Of a DNA stretch of 64,000 nucleotides, positions 25,703 through 34,156 are shown piece by piece. How positions within the stretch are numbered: the stretch's first letter is position 1; each line of letters starts with the position of its first letter. The stretch is from NCBI RefSeq assembly GCF_000308815.1, contig NZ_BAFX01000082.1:1-64000 (forward strand). Direction: 5' to 3'. The notes beneath the pieces are model-generated. The model did no database searches. It was given only the letters and a program-made list of their open reading frames with translations, and was not told the DNA's origin. Origin of the DNA: Nocardia concava NBRC 100430 (GTDB taxonomy: Bacteria; Actinomycetota; Actinomycetes; Mycobacteriales; Mycobacteriaceae). The position numbers and the translations under genes are program-made.

Positions 25703-27008
25703 TGAACTCGACCAGCGGGGGCGGGTAGCCGGGGACGGGAGGGGTTGCGCGCCAGGGTTTGTGGATGCGGGCGCCGGGCAGGTGGGCGAGTTCGGGGATC
25801 CAGCGGCGGACGTAGTCGCCGTCCGGATCGAAGCGCTCGGCTTGGCGCAGCGGGTTGAGGACGCGATTGGGGCGGGTATCGGTGCCGGTGCCGGCGGCCC
25901 ACTGCCAGTTCATCTGATTGTTCGCGATATCGCCGTCGACCAGCCAGGTCAGGAAGTGATCCGCGCCCAGCCGCCAGTCCACGCCCAGCGATTTGGTGAG
26001 GAAACTCGCGGCCAGCAGGCGGGCACGCCCGGGTATCCACCCCTGTGCCCGCAGTTGCCGCATGGCCGCGTCGATCACCGGGTAGCCGGTGCGGCCGTCG
26101 CGCCAGGCGGCGAAGGCGTGCGGGTCGGCGCGCGGCGGAGTGGGGCGCGGGCGGAAGTCGGTGTGGGCGAGTTCGGGCTTAGCGGCCAGGATCTGGTGGT
26201 GGAAGTCGCGCCAGGCCAGCTGGCGGGCGAAGGCTTCGCCGCCGGGGGTGGCCAGGTCGGTACGGCGCACCACCTCGCCCGGTGACAGGCAGCCGAAGTG
26301 CAGGTAGGGCGAGAGGCCGGAGGTCGCGCCGGCCAGGTTGTCGCTGTCGGTGTGGTAACTGGCCACGGGTCCGGAGAGCCACTCGCGCAACAGTTTTCGG
26401 CCGGTGCGCTCGCCGCCGACGGACAGCTCGGGTGAGGTCGGCTCGGTACACAGGTCGGCGTAGGCGGGCAGCGGCGTTCCCTCGATGACCGGGCCGGTGA
26501 GGCGGCGCGGGCGGGCGGCCTCCGGACGCAGCGGCGTCTCGAGCCACCGGCGGAAATACGGTGTGAAGACGGCGAAATGGGTGCGTCCGGTGGCCGGGCG
26601 CAGCTCCGCGGGGTCGACGACGGTGATCGACGCCGGGTGCACGACGAGCTCACAGCCCAATTCACGGGCCCGGGCGCGCAGTTCGCGTTCTCGAATCCGG
26701 CTGTAGCCGCTGACATCCGCGGCGATGTGCACGGTGCTCGCACCGGTTTCGGCGATCACCCGCGCGACCTCGGCCGCGACGGGCCCGCGCCGCACCACCA
26801 ATGGCGCACCGAGGGAACGCAATTCGGCATCCAGATCGGCCAGCGCCGCCGTCAGGAAGCGAAGCCGATTCGGCGCGAGCGGAACTCGTTCGATGATGCC
26901 CGGATCCAGCACGAACAGCGGCACCACGGCGCTACTCGCGGCGGCCGCCAGCATCGGATTGTCGTGCACCCGCAGGTCACGGGTGAACAGGGCGATCGCC
27001 ACCTGCAT
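25692..27008 (-). CDS. phr: Deoxyribodipyrimidine photolyase
   Basis: Light-driven repair enzyme for UV-induced pyrimidine dimers, 438 residues. The N-terminal Rossmann antenna domain starts MQVAIALFTRDLRVHDNP; the C-terminal helical FAD domain has FGCLSPGEVVRR, RQLAWRDFHHQILA, GYPVIDAAMRQLRAQGWI and the class I CPD/cryptochrome signature TRPNRVLNPLRQAERFDPDG. The tryptophans of the electron-transfer chain appear present, so photolyase rather than cryptochrome is likely. ATG 27008 is the family start. Confidence 0.93.
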   Translation of the reverse strand: MQVAIALFTRDLRVHDNPMLAAAASSAVVPLFVLDPGIIERVPLAPNRLRFLTAALADLDAELRSLGAPLVVRRGPVAAEVARVIAETGASTVHIAADVSGYSRIRERELRARARELGCELVVHPASITVVDPAELRPATGRTHFAVFTPYFRRWLETPLRPEAARPRRLTGPVIEGTPLPAYADLCTEPTSPELSVGGERTGRKLLREWLSGPVASYHTDSDNLAGATSGLSPYLHFGCLSPGEVVRRTDLATPGGEAFARQLAWRDFHHQILAAKPELAHTDFRPRPTPPRADPHAFAAWRDGRTGYPVIDAAMRQLRAQGWIPGRARLLAASFLTKSLGVDWRLGADHFLTWLVDGDIANNQMNWQWAAGTGTDTRPNRVLNPLRQAERFDPDGDYVRRWIPELAHLPGARIHKPWRATPPVPGYPPPLVEFNGM

Positions 27009-27090
27009 CGAGCACTCGCTTTCGGAGAGGGTCCAGAGCACACGCGCGGTTATTTCGGGAGGATCAGGCGGCCAATCTAGCAGTGCGACG

Positions 27091-27495
27091 TCAATGGGTG
27101 CGGCGATCGTCCGGGCGGGTCATCCAAGAAGCCGCGGTCAGCAGAGCGAAGACGGTGAGTATGTAGACCTCGCCGACCTTGATGCCCGTCGTCAGGTGGG
27201 AGGCGATGGCGCCGGTGTAAACGAAAAACGCTCCGGCGTAACCCCATTCCTTGACCAGGGCAAACCGCGGGACGACCAGTGCGACCGCGCCGAGCAACTT
27301 CCAAATGCCGAGGATGACCAGGAAGTAGGTCGGATACCCCAGCGGGACGATCACGTCGCGGGCCTGCGGGACCCGGGCGACGTCCCAATAGCCGCCGACC
27401 GCCAGTTCGACGACGACCAGCGCGGTGGTGATCCAGTACGTGTAGACGACCGCGCGGTCGGGAACGTTTCGTGTGAGGATGGTTTGCGTAGTCAT
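27091..27495 (-). CDS. DoxX-family membrane protein
   Basis: Protein of 134 residues with four hydrophobic segments: YTYWITTALVVVELAVGG, YPTYFLVILGIWKLLGAVALV, WGYAGAFFVYTGAIASHL and VYILTVFALLTAASW. The pattern WKLLGAVALV and EWGYAGAFF is that of DoxX-like proteins, some of which take part in redox stress or thiol homeostasis. It is divergent from the ECF sigma gene with only 29 bases between the start codons. DoxX genes near this type of sigma factor suggest a functional link. Confidence 0.8.
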   Translation of the reverse strand: MTTQTILTRNVPDRAVVYTYWITTALVVVELAVGGYWDVARVPQARDVIVPLGYPTYFLVILGIWKLLGAVALVVPRFALVKEWGYAGAFFVYTGAIASHLTTGIKVGEVYILTVFALLTAASWMTRPDDRRTH

Positions 27496-27524
27496 GACAC
27501 TGTGACGTTCGGCAGGCGTGAAGT

Positions 27525-28418
27525 ATGTCCGACAATGACTCGGGCTCCCCGGCGGAGCGTTTCGAGCGGCGGCGCGGACGGCTGACCGCCATCGCCTTCC
27601 GGATGCTCGGAGCCTCGGGCGAGGCCGAGGACGCGGTGCAGGAGACGTGGATGCGGTTGAGCCGCACCGATATCGGGGAGATCCGGAATCTGGACGGGTG
27701 GCTGACCACGGCGTTGTCGCGGATCTGCCTGGACGGGCTGCGGGCTCGGCAGGTCAAGCAGGAGTATCCGCTGGGAAGCTTTGTGCCCGAGGCGCTTCCG
27801 AATGCTTCGATCGGCGGGCCCGAAGATCGGGCCGTGCTCACCGAGGATATGGAACGGGCGGTGCTGGTACTCATGCATCGGCTACACCCGGCCGAGCGGG
27901 TCGCGTTCGTGCTGCACGACATGTTCGAGGTGCCGTTCTACGAGATCGCCGAGATCCTGGACCGCTCCCCGAACGCGGCACGGCTGCTGGCCAGCAAGGC
28001 ACGGCATCGGGTGGTCGGCGAGACGGACGCGCTGCGGCCGGACACCTTGCGCGAGCACCGGATCGTGCGGGCGTTCCTGGCGGCGGTGCGAGCCGCCGAT
28101 ATCGAGGCGGTGGTACGAGTGCTCGCGGCCGACATCACGGTGTCCGCCGATGCGGCGGCCGCGCCCGGCTCAGTGGCGATCACCGCCGAGGGCACGCGAA
28201 TCGTGGCGCGACTGGCGGCCGGGTTCGCACAACGCGTCGATTTCGCGGCGGTGGTACTGGTCGACGGGCGACCGGGGGCGCTGGTGGCCCCGGCTGGACA
28301 GGCGCCCACAGTGCTGGCCTTCACCATCGAGGGCGAACAGATCACCCGCGTCGATGTCATCGCCGAGCCGGAGACCCTGGCGCGACTGGCACTGACGGTT
28401 CCCGACTTCAGCGTGTAG
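27525..28418 (+). CDS. ECF sigma factor with SnoaL-like C-terminal domain (SigJ/ECF41 type)
   Basis: Sigma factor of 297 residues. Region 2 is AFRMLGASGEAEDAVQETWMR (about residues 24-44), region 4 is HPAERVAFVLHDMFEVPFYE and then IAEILDRSPNAARLLASKAR. The last 110 residues form a SnoaL-like domain (FLAAVRAADIEAVVRVLAADI), the mark of SigJ/ECF41 sigma factors, in which this domain replaces an anti-sigma factor by modulating activity in cis. The ATG at 27525 is fixed by an in-frame TGA just upstream. The stop overlaps the end of the convergent alcohol dehydrogenase gene by 11 bases. Confidence 0.88.
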   Translation: MSDNDSGSPAERFERRRGRLTAIAFRMLGASGEAEDAVQETWMRLSRTDIGEIRNLDGWLTTALSRICLDGLRARQVKQEYPLGSFVPEALPNASIGGPEDRAVLTEDMERAVLVLMHRLHPAERVAFVLHDMFEVPFYEIAEILDRSPNAARLLASKARHRVVGETDALRPDTLREHRIVRAFLAAVRAADIEAVVRVLAADITVSADAAAAPGSVAITAEGTRIVARLAAGFAQRVDFAAVVLVDGRPGALVAPAGQAPTVLAFTIEGEQITRVDVIAEPETLARLALTVPDFSV

Positions 28419-29427
28419 CAACCAGTTTGACCGGGCCGTCGAGCAGCGCGTCGATCGAGTCCTCCCAGGCCACTGTGCGCGTGGTGACCACACCCGGGTC
28501 GAAGCGACACGTCGCGACGAGGTCGAGGATCTGCGGGATGGCCGGGCGGGCGTGGGCGCGGCCGGTATGGAAAGTGCAGCAGCGCGAATACATTTCGAGC
28601 ATGGGTAGGGCGACGTCCTGGCTCTGGATGCTCACGCTGGTACACACGCCGTCGTTGGCGGTGGCGCGGATCGCGGCGACCAGGGCCTTCGCGCCGCCCG
28701 CGGCCTCGACCGTGATGGGGAAGCGGCCCACTCGCTCGGTCGGCTTGCCCTCGATGGGTTCGGCGCCGAGTTTGGCCGCGATGGCGAGTCTTTCGGGGTC
28801 GGTGTCGAGGTAGACGGCGCGGGTCGAGCCGAGAGCGAGCGCCAGTCCGGCCGCGTAGAGGCCGATCGAGGTGGCCGCCGGGCCACCGAGCACAAGTACC
28901 TCCGCACCCGGGAAATCGGCCAGGTGCGGGGCCACGGTGCGGTAGGCGTCGGCGATATTGTCGCTGGCACTGGCCACGGTGGCGGGGGCGACGCCCGCGG
29001 GCAGCGGGACGAGCATGGCGTCCGCGTGCGGGACCAGCGCCAGGTCCGACCAGAGGCCGCCCCAGTGCACACCACCCATCGGGCCCAAGCCGTAGCTGGA
29101 CATGAACGGGTGGCTGCGGCAGTTGCCGGTGCGGCCGCGCCGACAGGAATCGCAGGTGCCGCAAGAGATTTGGAAGGGGACGACGACTTTGTCGCCCGGC
29201 CGGACGGTCGTGACCTCGTCGCCGACGGCGAGCACCTCGGCGACGCCCTCGTGGCCGAAGGGATAGGGGCCTTGCAGGGGGAAGCGGCCCTGGATGACGG
29301 CGGGATCGATATCGCAGGTCGCCACCGCGATGGGGCGGACGAGGGCCTGGTCGGGGGCGGTGAGGGCGGGTTCGGCGGTATCTTCCCAGCGCAGGGAATT
29401 GGGTCCGTCGAGGACAAGTCGCTGCAT
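28408..29427 (-). CDS. Zinc-dependent alcohol dehydrogenase family protein
   Basis: Medium-chain dehydrogenase of 339 residues. Catalytic zinc ligands fit GHEGVAEVLAVGDEV (His-Glu) and an early cysteine (ATCDIDP); the structural zinc loop is CGTCDSCRRGRTGNC (four cysteines). The nucleotide-binding fold is VLVLGGPAATSIGLYAAGLA, where the usual GxGxxG is altered to GGPAATS. The substrate is unknown. Start at ATG 29427. It follows the TetR gene by 41 bases on the same strand, so the TetR protein probably controls it. Confidence 0.85.
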   Translation of the reverse strand: MQRLVLDGPNSLRWEDTAEPALTAPDQALVRPIAVATCDIDPAVIQGRFPLQGPYPFGHEGVAEVLAVGDEVTTVRPGDKVVVPFQISCGTCDSCRRGRTGNCRSHPFMSSYGLGPMGGVHWGGLWSDLALVPHADAMLVPLPAGVAPATVASASDNIADAYRTVAPHLADFPGAEVLVLGGPAATSIGLYAAGLALALGSTRAVYLDTDPERLAIAAKLGAEPIEGKPTERVGRFPITVEAAGGAKALVAAIRATANDGVCTSVSIQSQDVALPMLEMYSRCCTFHTGRAHARPAIPQILDLVATCRFDPGVVTTRTVAWEDSIDALLDGPVKLVATR

Positions 29428-29468
29428 TGATCGATCCTCGCTAGAACATTCTTTCCAGTCAACCCATC

Positions 29469-30062
29469 CTAGGGTGAATTCACCTCTGCGGCAGGTAATT
29501 CCGCCAGGCTCAGGCGGATCAGCTTGGCCATGGCCGCCGAAACCGTGTGCAGCGGTTCGTCGGTGCGGCGAACGCGGGCCAGAATGGTCGCGCCCTCGTA
29601 GGCCGCCACCACGGTAGTGGCCAGATCGCGGGCCTCCCCCGGTGCCATGCCCAGCTCGGTCAGCATCTCGGCGAAGCCGTGTGCCATGGCCTCGAAGGCC
29701 GAGACGCAGGCCGAACGCACCGATTCGACATCGCTGCCGCCGTCGAGGGCGGGCGTACCCACTGGACAACCATCCGTCCAGTCGGTATCTGCCAGTTTGG
29801 TGGCCATGAAATCGAACAGGGTTGCGGCCGTACCGAACACATCGCCGGGGGCCTGCCGGATCATGCGCCCCACCAGCACCCCGGTGCCGGTGATGGCCGA
29901 GACCGCGATCTCTTCCTTCCCGCCGGGAAAGTGGTGGTAGATCGACCCGTACGGCAGCCCCGCCGCCTCACTCAACTTCTTCAGCCCGAATCCGTGATAG
30001 CCGTGACGGGCGAGCAACCCGGCCGCGGCCACCTCGATTCGCCGTTTCGAATCGGACACCAT
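29469..30062 (-). CDS. TetR-family regulator
   Basis: Repressor of 197 residues. The N-terminal helix-turn-helix is EVAAAGLLARHGYHGFGLKK followed by LSEAAGLPYGSIYHHFPGGK; the rest is the helical ligand-binding domain. It resembles the LmrA/YxaF group (TetR_C with DWTDGCPVGTPALD). It lies directly upstream of the zinc alcohol dehydrogenase gene and probably regulates it. Confidence 0.88.
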   Translation of the reverse strand: MVSDSKRRIEVAAAGLLARHGYHGFGLKKLSEAAGLPYGSIYHHFPGGKEEIAVSAITGTGVLVGRMIRQAPGDVFGTAATLFDFMATKLADTDWTDGCPVGTPALDGGSDVESVRSACVSAFEAMAHGFAEMLTELGMAPGEARDLATTVVAAYEGATILARVRRTDEPLHTVSAAMAKLIRLSLAELPAAEVNSP

Positions 30063-30121
30063 TCATCCAGGGTATGAGCGGGGTACGACACGGGCAGGGC
30101 GAATCGTGTTCGGGCAGTGGA

Positions 30122-30517
30122 TCAAACGAGCGCGGCGATGGCCGCGCGCAGCTTGGCGGCGGCGGTGTCGGCGACCTCTTTCAGCGCCGGATCGCCCGCG
30201 ACCTGCACCATCAGTTCCGGATTCATGGCCTCGACGATGACGGTGCCTGCTTCCGAACGAGATTCGCGCACAACGACATTGCACGGCAGCAGCAGTCCGA
30301 TCTGACGGTCCACCTCGAGCGCCGCGTGCGCGAGCGGCGGATTGCAGGCGCCCAGGATGAGATAGCCCTCCATCTCCGTGCCCAGCTTCTGTTTCAGCGT
30401 CGCGGTGACGTCGATCTCGGTGAGCACGCCGAAACCTTGGCCGGATAGCGCCGTCCGGGTGCGTTCGACGGCATCGGCGAAGTCGGTGTGCAGGGTGGTG
30501 GACAGTGCGAGTGTCAT
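30122..30517 (-). CDS. DUF302-domain protein
   Basis: Small cytosolic protein of 131 residues made of a single DUF302 domain (LTEIDVTATLKQKLGTEMEG, YLILGACNPPLAHAALEVDR, LLPCNVVVRES). The biochemical role of DUF302 is unknown; in many bacteria it sits near copper or sulfur-stress genes. A CsoR-like palindrome lies 36 bases upstream of the start (30553-30568), which fits control by a CsoR-family repressor encoded elsewhere. Confidence 0.85.
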   Translation of the reverse strand: MTLALSTTLHTDFADAVERTRTALSGQGFGVLTEIDVTATLKQKLGTEMEGYLILGACNPPLAHAALEVDRQIGLLLPCNVVVRESRSEAGTVIVEAMNPELMVQVAGDPALKEVADTAAAKLRAAIAALV

Positions 30518-30552
30518 GAGTGTTCCTTTCCTCGGTCCCCGCAGCCATCAAT

Positions 30553-30568
30553 ATACCCCTGGGGGTAT
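30553..30568. promoter_or_regulatory. CsoR-type operator upstream of the DUF302 gene
   Basis: ATACCCC-tg-GGGGTAT is a perfect inverted repeat with 7-base arms. The TACCCC/GGGGTA core is the well-known operator pattern of CsoR-family copper or persulfide sensors. It sits in the expected promoter region of the DUF302 gene and about 110 bases upstream of mptB on the other strand. Confidence 0.65.
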
Positions 30569-30676
30569 CGAGAAGGCCGGGAATGTCCACCGGCAACCGA
30601 TCAGCACCTCCACGAACCCGCGTCACGGCCATGCGATCGGGGTCACCGGCCCGCCGCCGGACTAGGCTTCGCAGAT

Positions 30677-32359
30677 GTGGCGGTAGTGGAAGGCGCGCGG
30701 CGCAGAGTCATCGATATCGGACGCCGGGCCCTGGGCCTGGACGTCCCCGCCGCCGATCACACCGTCGCCGTGCTGCACAGCGTGGATCACGACGTGCCGG
30801 GATTGGACCGGCGAGAAACCCTGCAGCTGATGCGAATCCGGCTGCTGGGCGCGACCGGGGCCGTCATCATGGCGATTTCGGCGCTGGGCGTGGGCGCGCA
30901 GCCGGTGCATCAGAATCCGGTGTCGGGGCAGCGGGTGCTGGGTTTCTTCGCCCGCGCGGGGACCTCGACGCTGGCAATGTGCCTGATCGGGACCGTGCTG
31001 GTGATCATGGCCTGGCTGCTGCTGGGCCGGTTCGCCGTGGGCGGGTGGGGCGGGAATCCGCGGCATCGGCTCAGCCGCTCGCAGATGGATCGGACGCTGC
31101 TGCTGTGGATTCTGCCGCTCAGCGTCGCGCCGCCGATGTTCAGCAACGACGTGTATTCGTATCTGGCACAGAGCGAGATCTCGGCGCGCGGCATGGACCC
31201 GTACACGGTCAGCCCGGTCGAGGGGCTGGGCCTGGACAACGTCCTCACCAATAACGTCCCCAATATCTGGCGGCAGACGCCCGCACCCTACGGGCCGCTG
31301 TTCCTGTGGATGGGACGCGGGATCGCCCACATCTCCGGCGACAACATCATCGCCGGGGTATGGCTGCACCGGATGCTGGTGCTGGCCGCGGTGGCATTGA
31401 TCGTCTGGGCGCTGCCTCGGCTGTCGCGGCGCTGCGGCGTCGCGCCGGTCAGCGCGCTGTGGCTGGGCGCCGCCAACCCGCTGGTGCTGCTGCATCTCGT
31501 CGGCGGCGTCCACAATGACGCCATCATGCTCGGGCTATTGCTGGCGGGCATGGAGTTCTGCCTGCGCGCCATCGACGACACCCATCCGTTCGACCGCAGA
31601 GCGTGGGCGTTGCTCGTTTTCGGGGCGGTGGTGATCACCCTGTCCTCGACGGTCAAGATCACCTCGATCGTCGCGCTCGGGTTCGTCGGTATGGCCCTGG
31701 CCCGGCGGTGGGGGCGGGGGCTGGTCGGGATCCTCTACGCGGCAGGCATACTCGGGGTTATCGCGGGGGTCGTGACGGTGTTCGTCAGTACCGCCAGCGG
31801 CCTCGGATTCGGGTGGATCGACACCCTGGGCACCGGGACCACGGTCCGCAGCTACCTGTCCCTGCCGACGGCGACCGGCATCATCACCGGATTCGGCGGG
31901 GTGTTGCTGGGACTGGGCGATCACACCACCGCGCTGATCGACATCACCCGGCCCATCGCCGAAGCGGTGGCCGCGCTGGTCGTGGTGCGCATGCTCATCG
32001 CTACCTGGACCGGGCGGCTGCTGCCCGTCGGCGCGCTCGGCGTGGCGCTGGTCGCGGTGGTGATGCTGTTCCCGGTCGTGCAGCCCTGGTATCTGCTGTG
32101 GGCGATCGTGCCGCTCGCGGCATGGGCCAACCGGCCCGCGTTCCGGGTGCCCGCCGTGGTGATCTCGGTGATCGTGAGCCTGCTCGTGATGCCGCGTGGC
32201 GCGGACTTCTATGTCTTCCAGATCGTCGAATCCGCTATCGCCACGGTAATCGTGGGCCTGGCACTCATCTTCCTGACCCGAAATGTGCTGCCGTGGCGCA
32301 ATCAGCCGGGGGTGTCGGCTCCGTCACAACAGCCCACGCCCTACGGTGTCTCCTCGTGA
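30677..32359 (+). CDS. mptB: Alpha-(1->6)-mannopyranosyltransferase, MptB type
   Basis: GT-C integral membrane enzyme that uses polyprenol-phosphate mannose to build the alpha-1,6-mannan core of lipomannan. About 560 residues with 12 or so membrane segments. Family landmarks are MFSNDVYSYLAQSEISARG (near the first large loop), TPAPYGPLFLWMGRGIAHI, and GAANPLVLLHLVGGVHNDA. The start is uncertain; GTG 30677 gives the expected N-terminal cytosolic segment and the frame is open further upstream. The stop overlaps the next GTG (GTGA), coupling it to the ABC ATPase gene. In M. tuberculosis mptB is, from memory, next to sufR; here 9 kb separate them. Confidence 0.9.
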   Translation: MAVVEGARRRVIDIGRRALGLDVPAADHTVAVLHSVDHDVPGLDRRETLQLMRIRLLGATGAVIMAISALGVGAQPVHQNPVSGQRVLGFFARAGTSTLAMCLIGTVLVIMAWLLLGRFAVGGWGGNPRHRLSRSQMDRTLLLWILPLSVAPPMFSNDVYSYLAQSEISARGMDPYTVSPVEGLGLDNVLTNNVPNIWRQTPAPYGPLFLWMGRGIAHISGDNIIAGVWLHRMLVLAAVALIVWALPRLSRRCGVAPVSALWLGAANPLVLLHLVGGVHNDAIMLGLLLAGMEFCLRAIDDTHPFDRRAWALLVFGAVVITLSSTVKITSIVALGFVGMALARRWGRGLVGILYAAGILGVIAGVVTVFVSTASGLGFGWIDTLGTGTTVRSYLSLPTATGIITGFGGVLLGLGDHTTALIDITRPIAEAVAALVVVRMLIATWTGRLLPVGALGVALVAVVMLFPVVQPWYLLWAIVPLAAWANRPAFRVPAVVISVIVSLLVMPRGADFYVFQIVESAIATVIVGLALIFLTRNVLPWRNQPGVSAPSQQPTPYGVSS

Positions 32360-33288
32360 CCGTTGCCTCCGGACCCGCCGTACGTGTCGACGGCGTCGTG
32401 AAACGCTACGGCGAGACCACCGCGGTGGACGGCATCAGCTTCGATATCGAACGCGCGCAGGTGCTGGCGCTGCTCGGACCCAATGGTGCGGGCAAGACCA
32501 CCACCACCGAAATGTGCGAGGGTTTCGTGACTCCCGACGCCGGGAGCGTGCGGGTGCTGGGCCTGGACCCGATCGCCGATTCCGATCGGCTGCGGCCGCG
32601 CATCGGAGTGATGCTGCAGGGCGGCGGGGCGTATCCGGGGTCCAAGGCCGGTGAAATGCTCGATCTGGTGGCGTCGTATTCGGCGAATCCGCTGGATCCG
32701 GCGTGGCTGCTGGACACGCTGGGGCTGAAAGATGCTCGGCGGACGCCCTATCGGCGGCTCTCGGGTGGTCAGCAGCAGCGGCTCGCGCTGGCGTGCGCAC
32801 TCGTCGGACGCCCCGAGATCGTGTTCCTCGACGAGCCGACCGCCGGATTGGACGCGCAGGCACGGCATCTGGTGTGGGAGCTCATCGACGCGCTGCGCCG
32901 CGACGGGGTCAGCGTGCTGCTCACCACGCACATGATGGACGAGGCTGAGCAGCTCGCCGACCAGCTGGTCATCATCGACCACGGGCGCGTGGTCGCGCAG
33001 GGCACGCCCGCCGAGGTCACCTCGCACGGGGCCGAGGGCCGGCTGGCCTTCACTGCGCCACCCAAACTCGATCTGACGCTGCTGGAAGCGGCTCTGCCGG
33101 AAGGGTTCTCGCCGCGCGAGACCGCGCCGGGCTCGTATCTGCTGCAGGGCGATATCACCCCGCAGGTGCTGGCCACCATGACCGCGTGGTGCGCGCGTAT
33201 CGACGTGCTGCCCACCGACATTCGCATCGACCAGCGCCGGCTGGAAGACGTGTTCCTCGAACTGACCGGGCGGGAGATCCGCGGATGA
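32356..33288 (+). CDS. ABC transporter ATP-binding protein
   Basis: ATPase subunit of 310 residues of a DrrA/ABC-2 type exporter. Walker A is GPNGAGKTTT, the signature LSGGQQQR, Walker B VFLDEPTAGLD, with the H-loop in LLTTHMMDEAEQL. The C-terminal 80 residues form the extra domain usual for this export group and end with DVFLELTGREIRG. The GTG start overlaps the mptB stop by 3 bases, and the stop overlaps the permease ATG. Orthologues sit between mptB and ctaA in mycobacteria. Confidence 0.94.
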   Translation: MTVASGPAVRVDGVVKRYGETTAVDGISFDIERAQVLALLGPNGAGKTTTTEMCEGFVTPDAGSVRVLGLDPIADSDRLRPRIGVMLQGGGAYPGSKAGEMLDLVASYSANPLDPAWLLDTLGLKDARRTPYRRLSGGQQQRLALACALVGRPEIVFLDEPTAGLDAQARHLVWELIDALRRDGVSVLLTTHMMDEAEQLADQLVIIDHGRVVAQGTPAEVTSHGAEGRLAFTAPPKLDLTLLEAALPEGFSPRETAPGSYLLQGDITPQVLATMTAWCARIDVLPTDIRIDQRRLEDVFLELTGREIRG

Positions 33289-34067
33289 CCGAGACCGTGA
33301 ACCGATTCGCGGCGGGCACCTTCTCCCCCGCCCCGCAGCCGACCACGCGCGCGAAGATGCTGGCGGCGCAGACGCGCATGGAGCTGATCCTGTTGCTGCG
33401 CAACGGGGAACAGCTGCTGCTGACCATGTTCATTCCGATCACACTGCTGATCGGGTTGACGCTGCTGCCGATGAGCGGGCTGGGCGAGCACCGGGTCGAT
33501 CGGGTGGTGCCGGCGGTGATGATGGTGGCGATCATGTCGACCGCGTTCACCGGGCAGGCCATCGCGGTCGGGTTCGATCGGCGATACGGGGCATTGAAGC
33601 GGCTGGGCGCAACGCCCTTGCCGCGGTGGGGCATTGTCGCGGGCAAGTGCTCGGCAGTGCTGATCGTGGTGGTGCTGCAATCGATTCTGCTGGGGGCCAT
33701 CGGGTTCGCGCTCGGATGGCGGCCGTCGCTGAGCGGGCTGGCGCTGGGCGCGGTGGTGATCGCGCTGGGGACCGCGACGTTCGCGGCGCTGGGGTTGCTG
33801 CTGGGCGGGACGCTCAAGGCCGAAGTGGTGCTGGCGCTGGCCAACATCCTCTGGTTCGTGATGCTGGGGACCGCGAGCCTGGTGTTCATGTCCGATGACC
33901 TGCCGCACGCGGTAAGCCTGATCGCGCGGATCATTCCGTCGGGGGCGCTGTCGGAGTGCCTGGAGCAGGCGATGCGGACCAGTATCGACTGGTACGGGAT
34001 CGCGGTGCTGGCCGGATGGGGTGGACTGGCCGGATGGCTGGCGACCCGCTTCTTCAAGTTCGATTGA
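33285..34067 (+). CDS. ABC-2 type transporter permease
   Basis: Membrane subunit of 260 residues with about six segments, including LLLTMFIPITLLIGLTLL, VVVLQSILLGAIGFALGW and LALGAVVIALGTATFAALGL. The loop FDRRYGALKRLGATPLPRW is the conserved ABC-2 coupling region. It overlaps the ATPase gene by 4 bases. The pair is probably an exporter for a cell-envelope or lipid substrate, suggested only by its link to mptB. Confidence 0.92.
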   Translation: MTETVNRFAAGTFSPAPQPTTRAKMLAAQTRMELILLLRNGEQLLLTMFIPITLLIGLTLLPMSGLGEHRVDRVVPAVMMVAIMSTAFTGQAIAVGFDRRYGALKRLGATPLPRWGIVAGKCSAVLIVVVLQSILLGAIGFALGWRPSLSGLALGAVVIALGTATFAALGLLLGGTLKAEVVLALANILWFVMLGTASLVFMSDDLPHAVSLIARIIPSGALSECLEQAMRTSIDWYGIAVLAGWGGLAGWLATRFFKFD

Positions 34068-34156
34068 CGCGAAAGATCCCTTGCCGCCGGGTGTTTAACG
34101 ACACGTTGTAGTAGGGCGGTTGACGGGCCGAAATGCGTTCCCGCTACCATCGGTGC

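Noticed and set aside
29473..29484. Palindrome GGTGAATTCACC
   Set aside because: It lies in the last codons of the TetR gene and is built round a GAATTC restriction site; no second copy or promoter nearby.
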